Below, piece after piece: positions 34,885 to 49,447 of a stretch of 64,000 nucleotides of DNA (position 1 is its first letter; the number at the start of each line of letters is the position of its first letter). Position numbers and translations under genes: made by a program. Source of the DNA: Euryodendron excelsum (Eukaryota; Streptophyta; Magnoliopsida; Ericales; Pentaphylacaceae). The stretch spans positions 34,148,501 through 34,212,500 of the forward strand of contig CM065397.1 in the NCBI GenBank assembly GCA_033060915.1, written 5' to 3'. The notes under the pieces are model-generated. The model saw only the letters and a list, made by a program, of their open reading frames with translations. It had not been told where the DNA came from and searched no databases.

Positions 34885-35125
34885 TTTAGTTACCTGTTTC
34901 ACCCAAAACCAATTACATTTAATAAAAAAAATTAATAATCCAACTACAAAATTCATTCATTCATTCAAATACAACTATTTACAACAAATATCCTTAACCA
35001 AGTTCAAATGTTTCTAATTACCTGTTTCACCTAAAACCAATCACACATAATCAAAAGAAATTAATAACCGAAATACAAAATTCATCATTCAAATACAACT
35101 ATTTAAGACAAATATCCTTTACCGC
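34885..35125. repeat. Two-copy tandem repeat, about 125 bp
   Basis: Unit 1 from about 34888 (GTTACCTGTTTCACCCAAAA) and unit 2 from about 35016 (ATTACCTGTTTCACCTAAAA). Both end near CAAATATCCTT. Confidence 0.75.
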
Positions 35126-36320
35126 AATTTAGACAAAACATATATTAAAAAATAAAGCGTGTCCTTTCAATCCATACAACAAAAACAAGCTACAAAGCCC
35201 ATTGTAGAAGACCGATTGTGACCGCCACCCACCTACACTCTGTGAATAACTGGAAAAGATATAAAAAAAATTTTTTTTACATAATTTCATATATAACTAT
35301 TAGCCTACTTTTTGTAGTATTAAGAATGAAGTATGAAGATATCATATTAACAGTGCATTGAGTCACAAGATCATAAACTTTCAATTACATCTTGCTCTTT
35401 CTGTATTTTATTTATTTATCCATCTTATAACAAAAACTCTCCTCATCATTTCTGCGAGACTGTGTTTAAAAAACAAGTATACTGGGCTAAATTGATACTG
35501 ATAGAACAAACAAAGCAATGTGATTTGCAACAAATCAATCATAGCACACTACTTAGCAATTATGTTGACAGCACTGACTCATCGGTGGCCACGAAACAAG
35601 ATGTAAAAGATGGAACATAAGGAGTAAGCAATCGAGGACAAAGCTCAAAGGATGCCACTATCTTAAAAAGCACAAGAGAGAAAGAGATGGCTATCAAAAC
35701 TTGCAAAGATAATTTAAAATGCAGCTTAAAAGACCCTACTTAAAACTTCCATGATGGTGTGATCAAAAAACAATCTCCAATACAGAGACCACACCAGTTT
35801 TGGTAGTAAAATGACTAATCCCAAGAAGCCTCTTGAGTTGTTGACTGAATACTAATTACAATGGCTGCACTTAAACAACTAAGAAATTATATAAGAAAAT
35901 AGGCCATTTCAAATGTTGGACAACCTCTAGGCTTGCCTTGTACAGGTGGGGCTCGTGGTATCAAGACCACATGGGTTTCGGGTTGGGCGGATGTCCCACA
36001 TCGAGACGATTGAGTGATCAATAATGTTTAAAACTTCTTCCAACCCTTCTCGTTTTAAAAAGTTGTGTTGGTTTTAATGTCATAAAAAATAAAAAATAAA
36101 ACAAAAAGAAATTTGCTAGACAACCAAATGCTATTGAACTATATAACTATTGGCAAGTGGGACATTGAAACTGGACCACCAAATGCTGTCACTGGACAAC
36201 CAAATGCTATGACATGCATAATATCATAGCCTATCTCTTTTCGTAGGATCCATCACAACAAAATTTTTGTCTTTCCTTTTTTGTTGTTTTCTTAACAATT
36301 GATACCATATTTGAAACACC
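35126..36320. other. Non-coding sequence between CACTA ends
   Basis: No gene recognised on either strand. It contains ATGTCCCACATCGAG near 35991, a motif often seen in plant repeats, but not enough to name an element. Confidence 0.45.
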
Positions 36321-36323
36321 ACT

Positions 36324-36718
36324 AAAAAATCGGCCTTTTGCATCGGAATATTTGCAACGGCTCATTTCCCGTCGCAAACAGTGTTTTTTGCAATGGGAAA
36401 TACGGGAAATGAGTCGTTGCAAATATTCGATGCCAGATTATTATTTGTGACGGCAAGGTGCAACAGCAACCCTTGTGATCGCTTACTTTGCCCATTTGCG
36501 ACTAGTATTTGTGATAGTCTTGGAATCGTCGCAAAAGTATTATTTGCTACATCTTGTTGCGACAGCGTCTGTATTTACGTCAGTCTTAATTTGCCATTTC
36601 TCCCTCTTTTATTTCATGGATCTCCCAAAATCCCTAGCAGCTCTCTCTCTCTCTCTCTCTGTGATTTCCCCGAAGCCCTAAGATTTGAACCCCTAAGATC
36701 TTGCAACTGCTGCCTCCA
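36324..36718 (+). mobile_element. Second CACTA-type left end with subterminal hairpin and captured leader
   Basis: CACTAAAAAATCGGCC at about 36321 is followed by an inverted repeat: AATATTTGCAACGGCTCATT (about 36348) against its complement at about 36410-36429. CGTCGC and TGCGAC motifs follow. From 36,580 on the sequence looks like a gene leader with a CT tract (36642-36660). No partner right end was found in the window. Confidence 0.5.
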
Positions 36719-36729
36719 CACTACAAGGA

Positions 36730-37390
36730 ATTGGCCTTTTAGCAAGTAAAGTATTAGCAAAGGAAGCGAATTTCTTGCTAAAGGTACCCCTTTAGCGAGG
36801 AAAAATGTGATTCCTCACTAATTATTCAAAGGACCACATTTATTGACAAACATAAAAATTCGTCTCTCTTACTCGTCGCAAAACCTTTGACAGGAAATTA
36901 TTTTGGCGGAATGTGTAGAGGGAGAATGAATTTGCAACGAAAAATAATATTCCTCGCGGATGGTAATTGGTGGTAAAGGTATTAGCAAGGGGACAAATAG
37001 ATAGTCGCTAAAGGTTTAAAAAAGAATTGTGGTGATAAAAGCATCTGCTTGCAAAAAAAATTCAATAACTTTTACCAACAAAGTTTGTCTTCGTGGCGAA
37101 TACTAAGGTTATAAACCTTTCCTAAGGCATGCTATTCCTCACAAAATGTATCATATAAATTCTTTAGCGAGGAATGCATAGGTTCCTTACTAAAAGAATT
37201 AATCAATTTATATTATAGTGATGACATTCAAATATCCTTAGTAATGGTGACCACAAATAACTAGGGGTAATTTTTTGTGCAATGGAAAAATATTTTTAGC
37301 AAGGAGACATAAATTTCCTTGCTAATGATGGTCGCAAGATAGTCTTCAGTAAGAAATTATAAATTCCTCGCTAAATGTTGTAATCATACA
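36730..37390 (+). repeat. Left subterminal repeat field of the large CACTA
   Basis: Many scattered copies, in both orientations, of TTAGCGAGGAA, TTCCTCGCTAA, TTGCTAAAG and CTTGCTAATG. Such subterminal repeats are the transposase-binding zone in CACTA elements. Confidence 0.65.
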
Positions 37391-38126
37391 TGAAGGTTAT
37401 TTATGCTAGATATCATTCAATTTTTTTAAATTGAAAAATAATAAGATGTACTCTAGGTAAGGCGGACATAGGCTATGGGTTATGAAACCCGCCCTAGATA
37501 ACCCAAAATTTATAGTGCTTTGGGACTCAATCAATAAATTATAAGAAATCAACCTATAATCCCTTAAGTGCTACTTTAAATGACTGGTTGTTACATAAAT
37601 ATTTGTTTATTTAAAAGTGTACGTATGAGTTAAATGAATGAATTTGAGCATTTAAATTATTTTTTGGGTTGGGGATTGAGAAATTAATTTTGGACATGAT
37701 TACCAATGGGCTCATGCTACTAAACTTAGTGCCTCAGCCGCATGTCCACCCCCTTATTGTATGAACATTATAGAATGACTTTATATGTGCTACGAAAACA
37801 GTTGTCCTTCATGGTGTTAGCATCAAGTTTTCATTAATTGATTTTGATGATAACAAATATAGATATTTTAATGATTAAAATTTGGTTAATCTCAATATTT
37901 CATAATAAAGTATGTTTGATGTGTGAGTCAAGATTTTTAAAGAATTTTAATGTTAAAAGTTTAAATATATTGCGCATTTCAATGATAAATCACATAATTT
38001 TTTATTTATGTTTTAAATATTAATTATCTAATATTTCTTGAAGTTATTGTTAGTCTTGGACTTAAAAGGAATGCATAGCATGAAGAAGAAGACTAAGTCA
38101 AAGATAATGGCATGAAATTTCATTGG
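37391..38126. other. AT-rich sequence inside the large CACTA
   Basis: No gene recognised. Confidence 0.45.
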
Positions 38127-38127
38127 A

Positions 38128-38885
38128 GATAGTTTCAGTATTATGTATATAATTTTTGATCCAACCATTGGATTGATATGATTTTTGGGACATTGGAAAT
38201 AAAACTCAAATTCTTATAAATGGTATTTTATGAGGACTTAGTGAATAAAATGTCTTGTGGGACAAAACTGAGCTAGAAAGTGACACATTGGAGCAGAAAT
38301 TTAAAATATGACAATTGGGAGATAGCTCGAATAATTTTATCCTTACTTTTGATCTAATCGTTGGATGTCTATGATTCTTATTGATCTGAAAAGATGACTT
38401 CAGGGCTACAACTTTTATTTTACAGACAATTTTAAATTCGAATGTTATAATGGAGAAAATCGAGGTGAAAGTGAAAAAAACTCTGTAGAATTTCAAATAT
38501 GCGAACTGCGAGACAGCTTGAGTATTTTGATAATGATTTTGATTTGACCATTGGATCGACATGAATCTTGCACGTCTGAAAAACTGACTTCTATCACTAC
38601 AAGTTTTATCGTATAGCAGTTTTCAAATTCAGACGTTATAAGGGAGAAAATTGAGGTGGAAGTTGAGACAACTTTGCAGAAATTCAAATATGCCAACTAG
38701 GAGATAGTTTGAGTATTTTGATAATAACTTTTGATCTGACCATTGGATCTATCTGATTCTTGAGGTTTTGAAAAACTGACTTCCATGTCTACAACTTTGC
38801 TTTTATAGAAATTTTCAAATTCAAATTTTGCCAAAGCAAAAATTGAGGAGGAACAAAAGCAATCTGATTTTAAATTCAATTATCT
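38128..38885. repeat. Tandem array, about 191-bp unit, four copies
   Basis: Units start at 38128, 38321, 38512 and 38703 (GATAGTTTCAGTAT, GATAGCTCGAATAA, GACAGCTTGAGTAT, GATAGTTTGAGTAT). Each then has TTTTGATC(T/C)(A/G)ACC(A/G)TTGGAT and GACTTC...CTACAA. Unit length is constant at 191-193 bp while sequence is diverged. Confidence 0.85.
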
Positions 38886-39304
38886 GACTGGCAGCAACTT
38901 TGTTCAAACGGAAAGAAATGTGTTCAAACTTTTTCAACGGCTAAAAATTAATTTTAAACTGCAAATAATCCATTACTCGTCCTTTATAAACATATACAAG
39001 AGAAGTAAGGACATGCAAGAGATTACAAAGAATGAGCATAGAAAGTGATATTAAAAGCGGTTTATGCATTTTTTTATTGATTAAAAATCAAATTTTAAAA
39101 TATTATAACTATTTTTTTAATAAATCTTTTTCTTCTCCAAAATAAAGTTAAATAACATAAAAATTTAAATGCATACGATATAATGATATATATAAATACG
39201 TTATTTTGTATGTACAGCGGGTCAGACTTTAAACAAAATTCTCAAATAAATTAGATTAAGGAAAATCAAATAATCAAATTTAATTTCATTAATCATTGTA
39301 TATT

Positions 39305-39849
39305 GCCAAAATTAGGGGTGAAAAAACAAACTAAAAAACCCAAGCACTGAACCAACCTGGCCTTTATGGGTCCGTTTTGTTCGGGATCTGTCAAAGGGTC
39401 GGTTCGGTTCTTGATTTAAAAGATGGCCACTTGATCTAATTGGTTTGGTCAGAGTTCACATTTTCTGGACTCGAACCGACCCAAGGCCTGATCTTTATAT
39501 CTCATAAAAGTTTATATATATTTTATATAAGCCATTGAATTATTGTTATTTGTACTTAATTATTATTGATTTGTATTTATACGTTATTTTTTTAATTTTT
39601 AAAAAAAATTAAAGATACAAGGCTAATCTTATTATTTTTATTTTTTGAATAAATAAGTTAAATAATATGTAATAAAAGTGAAACTTATCCGAACATAACC
39701 GATTTGAATTTGAACCAACTCGAGACATAGAACCAAACTCAGTCAGATTGATTTGGTTTAGTTTTGAGTTAAAAAATTTAAAATGAATCAAAGATCGAAT
39801 CAATTTTAAATTCAGCACAAAACCGACCATGCTCGCCCCTAGCCAAAAT
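39305..39849. mobile_element. hAT-type MITE (529 bp) with perfect 8-bp duplication
   Basis: The element spans 39313-39841. It begins TAGGGGTGAAAAAACAAAC and, read inward from the other end, TAGGGGCGAGCATGGTCGG. The flanks GCCAAAAT at 39305-39312 and 39842-39849 are identical. It has GGTTCGGTTC-type internal sequence and no transposase. Confidence 0.9.
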
Positions 39850-39985
39850 GTCTCATTGGAAATTTGACTCTCCCCAAATTTCCTCATCTCCCACGCATAA
39901 AAATTTAACTTTCATTCTCAATGTTTTCCAAAAATTTCCCTCTTCCCCATTGAGCCCTAGTTTTTCTGCCAGAAATTTGTTTGTT

Positions 39986-42191
<2,206 letters not shown>

Positions 42192-42590
42192 TGATGCAGT
42201 GGGATTTGCAAGAACAAGATAATCAACCCTAACCCGTTGATTCACCATGACTACCGGATTAAGATTCTTCCCCCAACTTGTTGATTCATCACGAATACCA
42301 GGCTTAAAGGCATCAAACGTTCGTTGATTCGCAAAAATACCGAACAATTGGGAAAAGGTGCAAACTCGCATGCAAACTATATTAACCTCAAAAACTGCGA
42401 AAAATATCTTAAACAAGAGTATAAATATATGGCACGAAACCCTATGGCCGTGGACAAACAGGGTTAATGGAAAAAAATTGACGAGAACCCAAAAAAATAA
42501 GCCGAAAACACTAAACGGGACAAAAATCATACGTAGAGGCATTTTTCACGTTTTCCTAGGCCGGAAAATCATTTCAAGTTATTGGGAATT
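42192..42590 (-). repeat. LTR fragment, minus orientation
   Basis: Plus strand begins TGATGCAGTGGGATTTGCAA. It is the reverse complement of the last ~380 bp of 45690-46072, including the AACCCTAACCCGTTGATTCA block and the AAAACGTGAAAAA-type block. It breaks off near 42590. Confidence 0.75.
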
Positions 42591-43616
42591 GAAGTTGTAT
42601 TCAATATAAATTTAAAATAGTGGTAATAAAGGGAAGTAATGATTTAAATTTTAACTTTCAAACTAGAACACTCAAAATAGGACTTACAAAAATGGAAAGT
42701 TGGACACATAAAATTGATGGAGGCAGTAATAATTATTTCTGTTCTATTAGGGCAGAGGAATGTGCAAATATCTAATTATATGCAACCTCTTTGACCTGAA
42801 GGAGAATTCTAAAGTTTCCTTGGTGTTTTTTTTCACTCATATGATTGGCTACTCAAAGCCTGTGGTGTAAAGTTTGGTGATTAATGACATAAAGGTCTGA
42901 AATTTGCATAAAAGAGATTATTGCTCTAATCATTCGATTGAAAAATCCGTTTTTGTTGAAGTTGATCCAGATATGATTACTGGAGTAAGGGACCCCAAAA
43001 ATGCTATGATTGTCTATGAAAAACTTATCATATAGTCCAGTAGTGGAGACAGTGCAGTATTGGACTACTGATAAAAAAAAGAAAAGAAAAAAAAGTGCAG
43101 TATTGGGCGGTGACCACTAAAATTGTTGTTGCTTACTTTTTTTTTTTTTTTTTAACCCTTGAAGTGTTCATAGACATTCAAAACTCTCCTCAGCACATTC
43201 CTTTGCCATTTTTGGTTATGAAATCTTGCATCTCAATAAATTTCGGTTCACATAATGTTTAGTTTGACATCACTTCACATTGAAGCATATCAATACCAAC
43301 AACCAAGACCATGGTGTGAGTTGATATGTCTAATGAAAAAAAATAAGAATGTTTGAGTAATAACATTTTGCATTTGTCATGGAACCCAAGGCCAAAAGAT
43401 TAAATATGAAAAATAAATGAGATGAGCATTTCTGTAAGGATGAGAAAAGGGTAGAACACTGTGGCTACCGGGCTCAGGAAATGTTCATGGTAATAAGCCT
43501 TGCAATGAATGATGGACCAAGATAATAGATTACTCTTATTTTGCTGATATTTGGCATGTTGCATGCTTTCTTTGTCTTCTTATTCATTGTTATTGAATTT
43601 GCCTATTGACAGTAAT

Positions 43617-43900
43617 CAGTGGTGGACAGAGGGGGTGGCGAGCGGGGGCCATGGCCCCCCCAATATTTTAGAAATTTCTCTTATACCCTATAGATTTTTT
43701 TATATTTAGAATACAATATAATGTATTTGCCCCCCAAAGTTTCTAAATTTCCATTCACCCTTGTAAATTTGTGGATATTTAGAATACTATATATTGTATT
43801 GATCTCCCAAAAATAAAAAAAAATTTCCTTACCCCTCAATCAAAAAAATTTCTTGGCTGCCCCCCCCACCCCCTCAATCAAAATCCTGGGTCCACCAGTG
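43617..43900. mobile_element. hAT-type MITE (284 bp)
   Basis: Left end CAGTGGTGGACAGAG; right end, read inward, CACTGGTGGACCCAG. Flanks ACAGTAAT (43609-43616) and ACAGTAGC (43901-43908) agree at six of eight bases. The interior has C-runs and AGAATACTATATA repeats but no coding sequence. Confidence 0.75.
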
Positions 43901-45540
43901 ACAGTAGCAATCTATCCCACAGTTGAGGAGTTGTGTTTGTTTATGGTGTATTTGAGGAAACAATAAATGATGGAAGTATCTTTAAAAGTTGTAATGAAGT
44001 TAAAGTTCTTAATGTGTAAGCATCTTGTCTTCGTCCATAGTACACTTCTCTTGAGGATAAGGTTCGAAGTTCCAACACCGGATGGCTACTAGTTATGAGG
44101 TCAATGCATGGAGAATCTAGATTTTTAAGTTTTGACAGCACAATTTTCATATTTCTTTTCTTTTTCCTTTATTCTACCAGAAATTCCTTTGAAATTTGTT
44201 GAACATCCAGGAAAGATGAATGAAATTGAAGAATGAAATTATCAAAGCTCAATTAGCTCTTTCATTTTTTTATTTATAATTTGTCTTACACCAAACCTGA
44301 TTGGCTAATTTCAATGGTAATGTGGGGGTTCCTGGTCCTATACAAATGCATAATAATGTATGCTTTATCAACTATTCTCTGTCTAACCCTCTCCCACATG
44401 CCTCTTCCTTTATTCGAACTATATGTTGTTGTTGTTACCATTTTTAAAGATTATGTATCACTCACGTGCCTCAACTTTGACCTCATTTGCTCACCCAATT
44501 TTGCTTCAACCTTACAAGATCAGCCGTTTGGGTAATGAATACCCAACATTTTGGGCATTTTTTTTTAGCCTTTGCAAAGTCAAGCAATTGGATCATACTT
44601 GTTAGCAACTAGTGCTTTCTTGCTGGAGCTGTTGTTTAGTTTCTGAATTGTATAGACTTTTAACTTCGATTATACTATGTATTCAAGTAATCAAGTTAGT
44701 ATTTTACTTTCTGTTCCTTCACATTGTATAGACTTATAGGTTTTTTTTTTTTGTGTGTGTTTTTGAGCCAATGTATGATTAAATAATTTTCCAAATTTCC
44801 TGTCTAACTTATTGCAATGCTTAATGCTGTGTGTGAATGATTTAAGTTCTTCCTATTTGTCTATCTTTTTTCGGTTGGAAAAAGGTGGAAAAGGGTTAAT
44901 TATTTTTCTTTTGAAATAATTAAAACTCAATAAAAAAAATATTTTACTTCTTTTTATAGGAACTACAGTTTAGACTACATTGTGTGATATTTCCCATTCC
45001 TAAGATAATTGAGTGGAAAGGTTTTAAATCTCTTTATTGAATGTTCAATTTATTTTTTCATTTAAATTAATTTTTTTTATTCATATTGCCTATTGCTTAG
45101 TTACTATTCTAATATGTGTAGTTTTGTTTTCCTAGCAATTTTCGTGTCAATAGTTTTACCCAGTGATTTCTCTATATTTGTTATTGAAAAACTTTAAACC
45201 ATTTTACAAACTCTAAAGCTTCTCAAAAAGGTGTTTTGTTTATTGCCTAATGAATTTTCTTCTAATTTTTCAATTATTTTCCCATTTTTAATATAAAGAA
45301 ATTTGTCTTTTAAAATTTCCTATTCTTTAATTGTTCGTAAAAACTACACTTTAGAATATGTTATGTGGTTTTCCCCATACATAGAGTAATTGAATGGAAT
45401 GCTTTTCAATTTCTTTATTGAATATTAAATTTTTTTGACACTTTAGCCTCATCCACTCACTGCCAATCTATTGTTTATATATGAAAGCTTCATTTTTAAT
45501 TTGCAAAAAGTTTTGAAAACTACAAGTTTATCTTTTGTTT
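43901..45540. other. AT-rich interior sequence
   Basis: No gene or element end recognised on either strand. Confidence 0.45.
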
Positions 45541-46072
45541 GCCAGTCTGATTTAGTTTGGTAAACTTCAATCGGCCATAACTTTTGATCCGGTGGTCAGT
45601 AAACTTCAATCGGCCATAACTTTCGACCCGTAACTTCGTTTTCTTATTATAATATGTTTTCGAAAAGCTAGTGGTGAGTTGAAGAAAGGGAAAAATGATT
45701 TCTAGCCTAGGAAAACGTGAAAAAATGCACCTAAGTGTGATTTTGGGCCCGTTTAATGTTTTAGGCTTTTTTTTGGGGTTTTTGTCAATTTTCTTATTAA
45801 CCCAGTTTGTTTTGGGCCCTAGGGTTTCGTGCCACTTATTTGTACTCTTATTTAAGGCATTTTCAATAGCTTTTGGAGGTTAATACATTTTGCGTGCGAT
45901 TTGCACCTTTTTACCAATCATTCGGTATTTTCTGCAAATCAACAAACGTTTGATGCCCTTAAGCTTGGTATTCGTGGTGAATCAATAGGTTAGAGGAGGA
46001 ATCTTGACCCGGTATTCGTGGTGAATCAACGGGTTAGGGTTGATTATCTTGTTCTTGTAACTCGCTGCATCA
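45541..46072 (+). repeat. LTR fragment, plus orientation
   Basis: Ends CGCTGCATCA at 46072. It contains a two-copy short repeat (AAACTTCAATCGGCCATAAC at 45562 and 45601) and a two-copy GGTATTCGTGGTGAATCAA near 45967 and 46011. It is the inverted partner of 42192-42590. No primer-binding site or internal domain follows, so it is a fragment or solo LTR. Confidence 0.7.
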
Positions 46073-46284
46073 TAAATGAACCTATCCAAATTGGTTGGCC
46101 TAGTAATTAATTCTTTGATTTTACATTGCATTTTCATTTTTAGTCATCTTGTTGCTTTCATGAACCAGCGAAGATTTATCTTCCTTAATTTCTTATTGCT
46201 AAATTGGAACCTTAACTTTAGCCAAAAGTGAAATTTGAGAAATAGCCAGTTATTCTGGCAGTTAATTCTTGTCCTTTGAATATC

Positions 46285-49200
46285 GAGGAAACGAGCAGCT
46301 ATCAAAGTATGGTGACACCAAAACAGCTCGTAGCATAATGTTGATAGAGCTTAAAAAACTTATAGAAGCAAATCCCCTTTTCCGTGAAAAGCTTGTTTTT
46401 CCTACTTTAAAGTTGTCGAGGTTGCGAACTCTGAACAATCAAAGGTAAAGTTAGTTTCATAATGCACGAATAAGCAAACTATGATGCTTTAATAGTTTAT
46501 TTCTTATTACTGAGGCCACCTAATTGTTGTTTTACCTGTTTTTGTGAGGAAGGTCTTTGAAAATATGTCCTCTTTTTCATTAATAGTTGTGCTATTTTCT
46601 CAATTGTTGGGTGGATATTGTTTTTTACTTACCATTTGTTTATGGATCTTTCAGCATAGTCATGCCTAGTGGTTTTTACAACAAAAACTCGTTTGCATGC
46701 ATTTGTATGGCACTTATTTTTGCTTGCACTCAGGAAATTCTGGGAATCTCTCAATGTTCATTTTTTTGTCATTCTTACATATACTACTATAGAAATGTAG
46801 ATAATTGTGTTGTTCAATGTGTATGTTGAACCTCACAAATTTGATTTTTTTGTTGATCCAGTCTGAATTGGTAGCACTAACTCTGTAAGAATCCAAAGCC
46901 AAACCCAGACATAAAGACTTTATTCACAGACCATACCTGCACACCTCCAAATGGGGCTCTTGCACCTACTCCTGTCACTCTTCCGCCTGCTGTAGTTGCA
47001 AAGCCTACTGCTTATACATCACTTGGAGTGCATGGTGTATGTTACCATTTATCTCACAAAATTTAATTCCCTCCATCCCTCTCCTCTTTCTAGATTAAAT
47101 GCACACTTGTTTTTTTATAGTCTTAGTCATGAGAGTCTTGCTTCTATTTGTTTTGTGTAGCCCTTTCCACCAGCTGCAGTAACTGCTAATGCTAATGCCC
47201 TGTTAGGTTGGATGGCGAATGCTGCTACTTCTTCATCTGTTCAAGCAGTTGTTGTTACTGCATCTTCCTTACCTGTTCCACCAAATCAAGGTCAGAGGTT
47301 TGCTTCAACCAGAGCACTGAAACAATTGCCTGTTCTTGGAAATTGATCGTACTTGAAAAAATAGGATATTTTTGTGGAACCTTGTTTATACGAACTTTCC
47401 TCATAAGTCTTTTTTCTTAACATTTGTGAAAAAAAATTTCAATCTTTTAGTGCTTTAAATTAACATCCATGTTTATAATTATTTTTAATTTGTGTGTGGG
47501 TATGTGGGTGTTTGGGTAGGGGGTCAAGATTTTTTGGTATTCATTGTTACTCTTTCCTAATCATGGAGGTAATTCTGATCATTCCCAAAAGAACCATTGA
47601 GAAGTTTATAATTTCTTAATTGTAACTTATAGGAATATTTTAGTGTTTTAGATGCAATGCTGGTGGATGGTTTGTTGCGTATTTTGCTCTGCTGCAACAG
47701 GTGGCAGTAGAGCATACATTCACTTGATTGCATGGTCTATAATCCAACATATTTTATCCTTGTTGAGTTGTCAAGTTGACTTTTGCTTATTTATGCATAT
47801 CTTATTGAATATGTGGTTGAAGTGATTCACTTATTCCTTTCAACAATTCCAATCTTGAAACGCCCAATAACGTCACCACCCACTCTGGGTATGGTTGATT
47901 ATTAGAGTGCCGATCATGAACAATTGATGAAACGCCTACGGCCAGCACCATCTGTTGAGGAGGTAATCTTGAAGGAGTTACTGTCTATTATATGCTTTCC
48001 CGGATATTTGTGATGCCTTTTGTCATTCTGCTGTTGAACTATTTCCCACAAGTTCCTCTCGCTAACATAATTCAATATAATGGTGCATATTTCTCTCGTC
48101 AGGTTACGTATCCGACAACTCGGCAACATGCTACTTGGTCCTTGGATGACTTGCCAAGGACAGTAGCTTGTACCATGCATCAAGGATCTGCTGTCACAAG
48201 CATGGATTTTCATCCTTCTCATCACACATTGCTTCTTGGTATGATGGTCTCCAATCGATGATTTGTCCATATCTATTATGATTTTTATGGCTGAGCTCCT
48301 GCTAAATGAAAATACTACTTCGCTTCTTGATATTCTTTTTTCCTTTTATTTGACATATAGTCTCTTTTAACCAGTTGGTTCTGCTAGTGGTGAAATAATG
48401 CTTTTGGAAGTTAGGATGCAGGAGAAACTAGTTTCAAAGCCATTCAAGATATGGGACATGACAAAATGTTCATTAACATTTCAGGGTCATGTATCATCTT
48501 TCTGTGGTGCTTCCATTTTGTATAAATTTTCTTATTGAAAAGTACTTTGTTACTTGTTATCTTAGCTTTCTATGATGTTCTGTGAATATATGAGATATGT
48601 ATGTTGTAAGCTGTGTATGAATTAAATTTTGACAAGATTTAGTGCTTCCTGGTTTTGAGGATATTCATAAAATTAAAATATTTATCAACTAGCTGTGCCC
48701 TAGTATTCATGTCTAGAAGTGAAAATTTGGAAACTAAGTCTCCAAGGGATGATAAATTAGATGCCAACATTGTGGAGACCCTGTTCCTGGTGTGTTGGAT
48801 ACCCTCCAGTGTCTTGCTTTAATAGTTGAAGCAAGTACTTTGTTATGAAGTCTTAACTGTTAAGGGTGTAAACAGGCTTCCATTGTCAAAGATGCACCAG
48901 TATCTGTTACTCATGTTACGTGGAGTCCAGACGGAAACTTTATGGGTACATGCACTTCAACATTTGCTAGCTTTTAGAAGGTAAATGTGAGCATTTCTTT
49001 TTGTTTTTCGTGCTGCAGGGGCTGCTTTTACAAAGCATTCGATCCATTTGTATGCTTACGGTCGGTTAAATGATTTACGCCAACATTTAGAGGTGAGTTG
49101 GGAGATTGTTCCCTTTCCAACAAGCAAAATTCTTTAACTGCGAATTGACTGGTATCCTTTTGGGTTTACAGATTGAAACCCATAATGGACAAGTTAATGA

Positions 49201-49447
49201 CTTGGTTTTGCTCATCCAAACAAACAGCTATGTATAGTAACCTACGGAGATGATAAGATGATAAAGGTGCAACATAATTTTAGATGTATTTTTTGAAAAA
49301 ATTTGATTGATTGGTTTATATTTACTTCTTAACTGAAGGAAAGAATTGAAACAAGTTTGGGATTTAACTGGCCGGATGCTATTTATCTTTGAAGGGCATG
49401 AAGCACCTGTATATTCTATATGTCCTCATCCAAAAGAGAATATTCAG
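46285..49447 (+). pseudogene. TPR-like: TOPLESS-RELATED (TPL/TPR) co-repressor gene fragment, introns retained
   Basis: About ten exons are recognisable: 46285-46444 (NEQLSKYGDTKTARSIM), 46862-47036 (KNPKPNPDIKTLF, stops in LNW*H*), 47161-47290 (LLGWMANAATSSS), about 47840-47962 (HEQLMKRLRPAPSVEE, one TAG), 48103-48238 (WSLDDLPRTVACTMHQGS), 48375-48484 (EKLVSKPFKIWDMTKCSLTF), 48876-48945 (VTWSPDGNFM), 49019-49092 (KHSIHLYAYGRL), 49172-49266 (ETHNGQVNDL, then a frameshift to AHPNKQLC) and 49356-49447 (FEGHEAPVYSICPHPKENIQ). Most introns keep GT/AG. This covers the middle and the first WD40 repeats of a TPL/TPR protein; the LisH/CTLH N-terminus and the later WD40 repeats are missing. Intact relatives are nuclear co-repressors recruited through EAR motifs. 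Stops make this copy dead. Confidence 0.88.
47519..47656. repeat. Direct repeat copy 1 (about 138 bp)
   Basis: Matches 49801-49939 closely (AGATTTTTTGGTATTCATTG, then CCATTGAGAAGTTTATAATT). It lies in the intron between the third and fourth TPR-like exons. Confidence 0.85.

Noticed and set aside
35285..35312. CTTTTTGTAGTATTAAG as the right end of the CACTA starting at 34369
   Set aside because: Only the TTGTAGT core matches, no subterminal motifs precede it, and the 3-bp flanks do not agree.
44030..44100. GGTTCGAAGTTCC as a tRNA or SINE B box
   Set aside because: No A box at the right distance, no tRNA fold and no poly-A/T tail.
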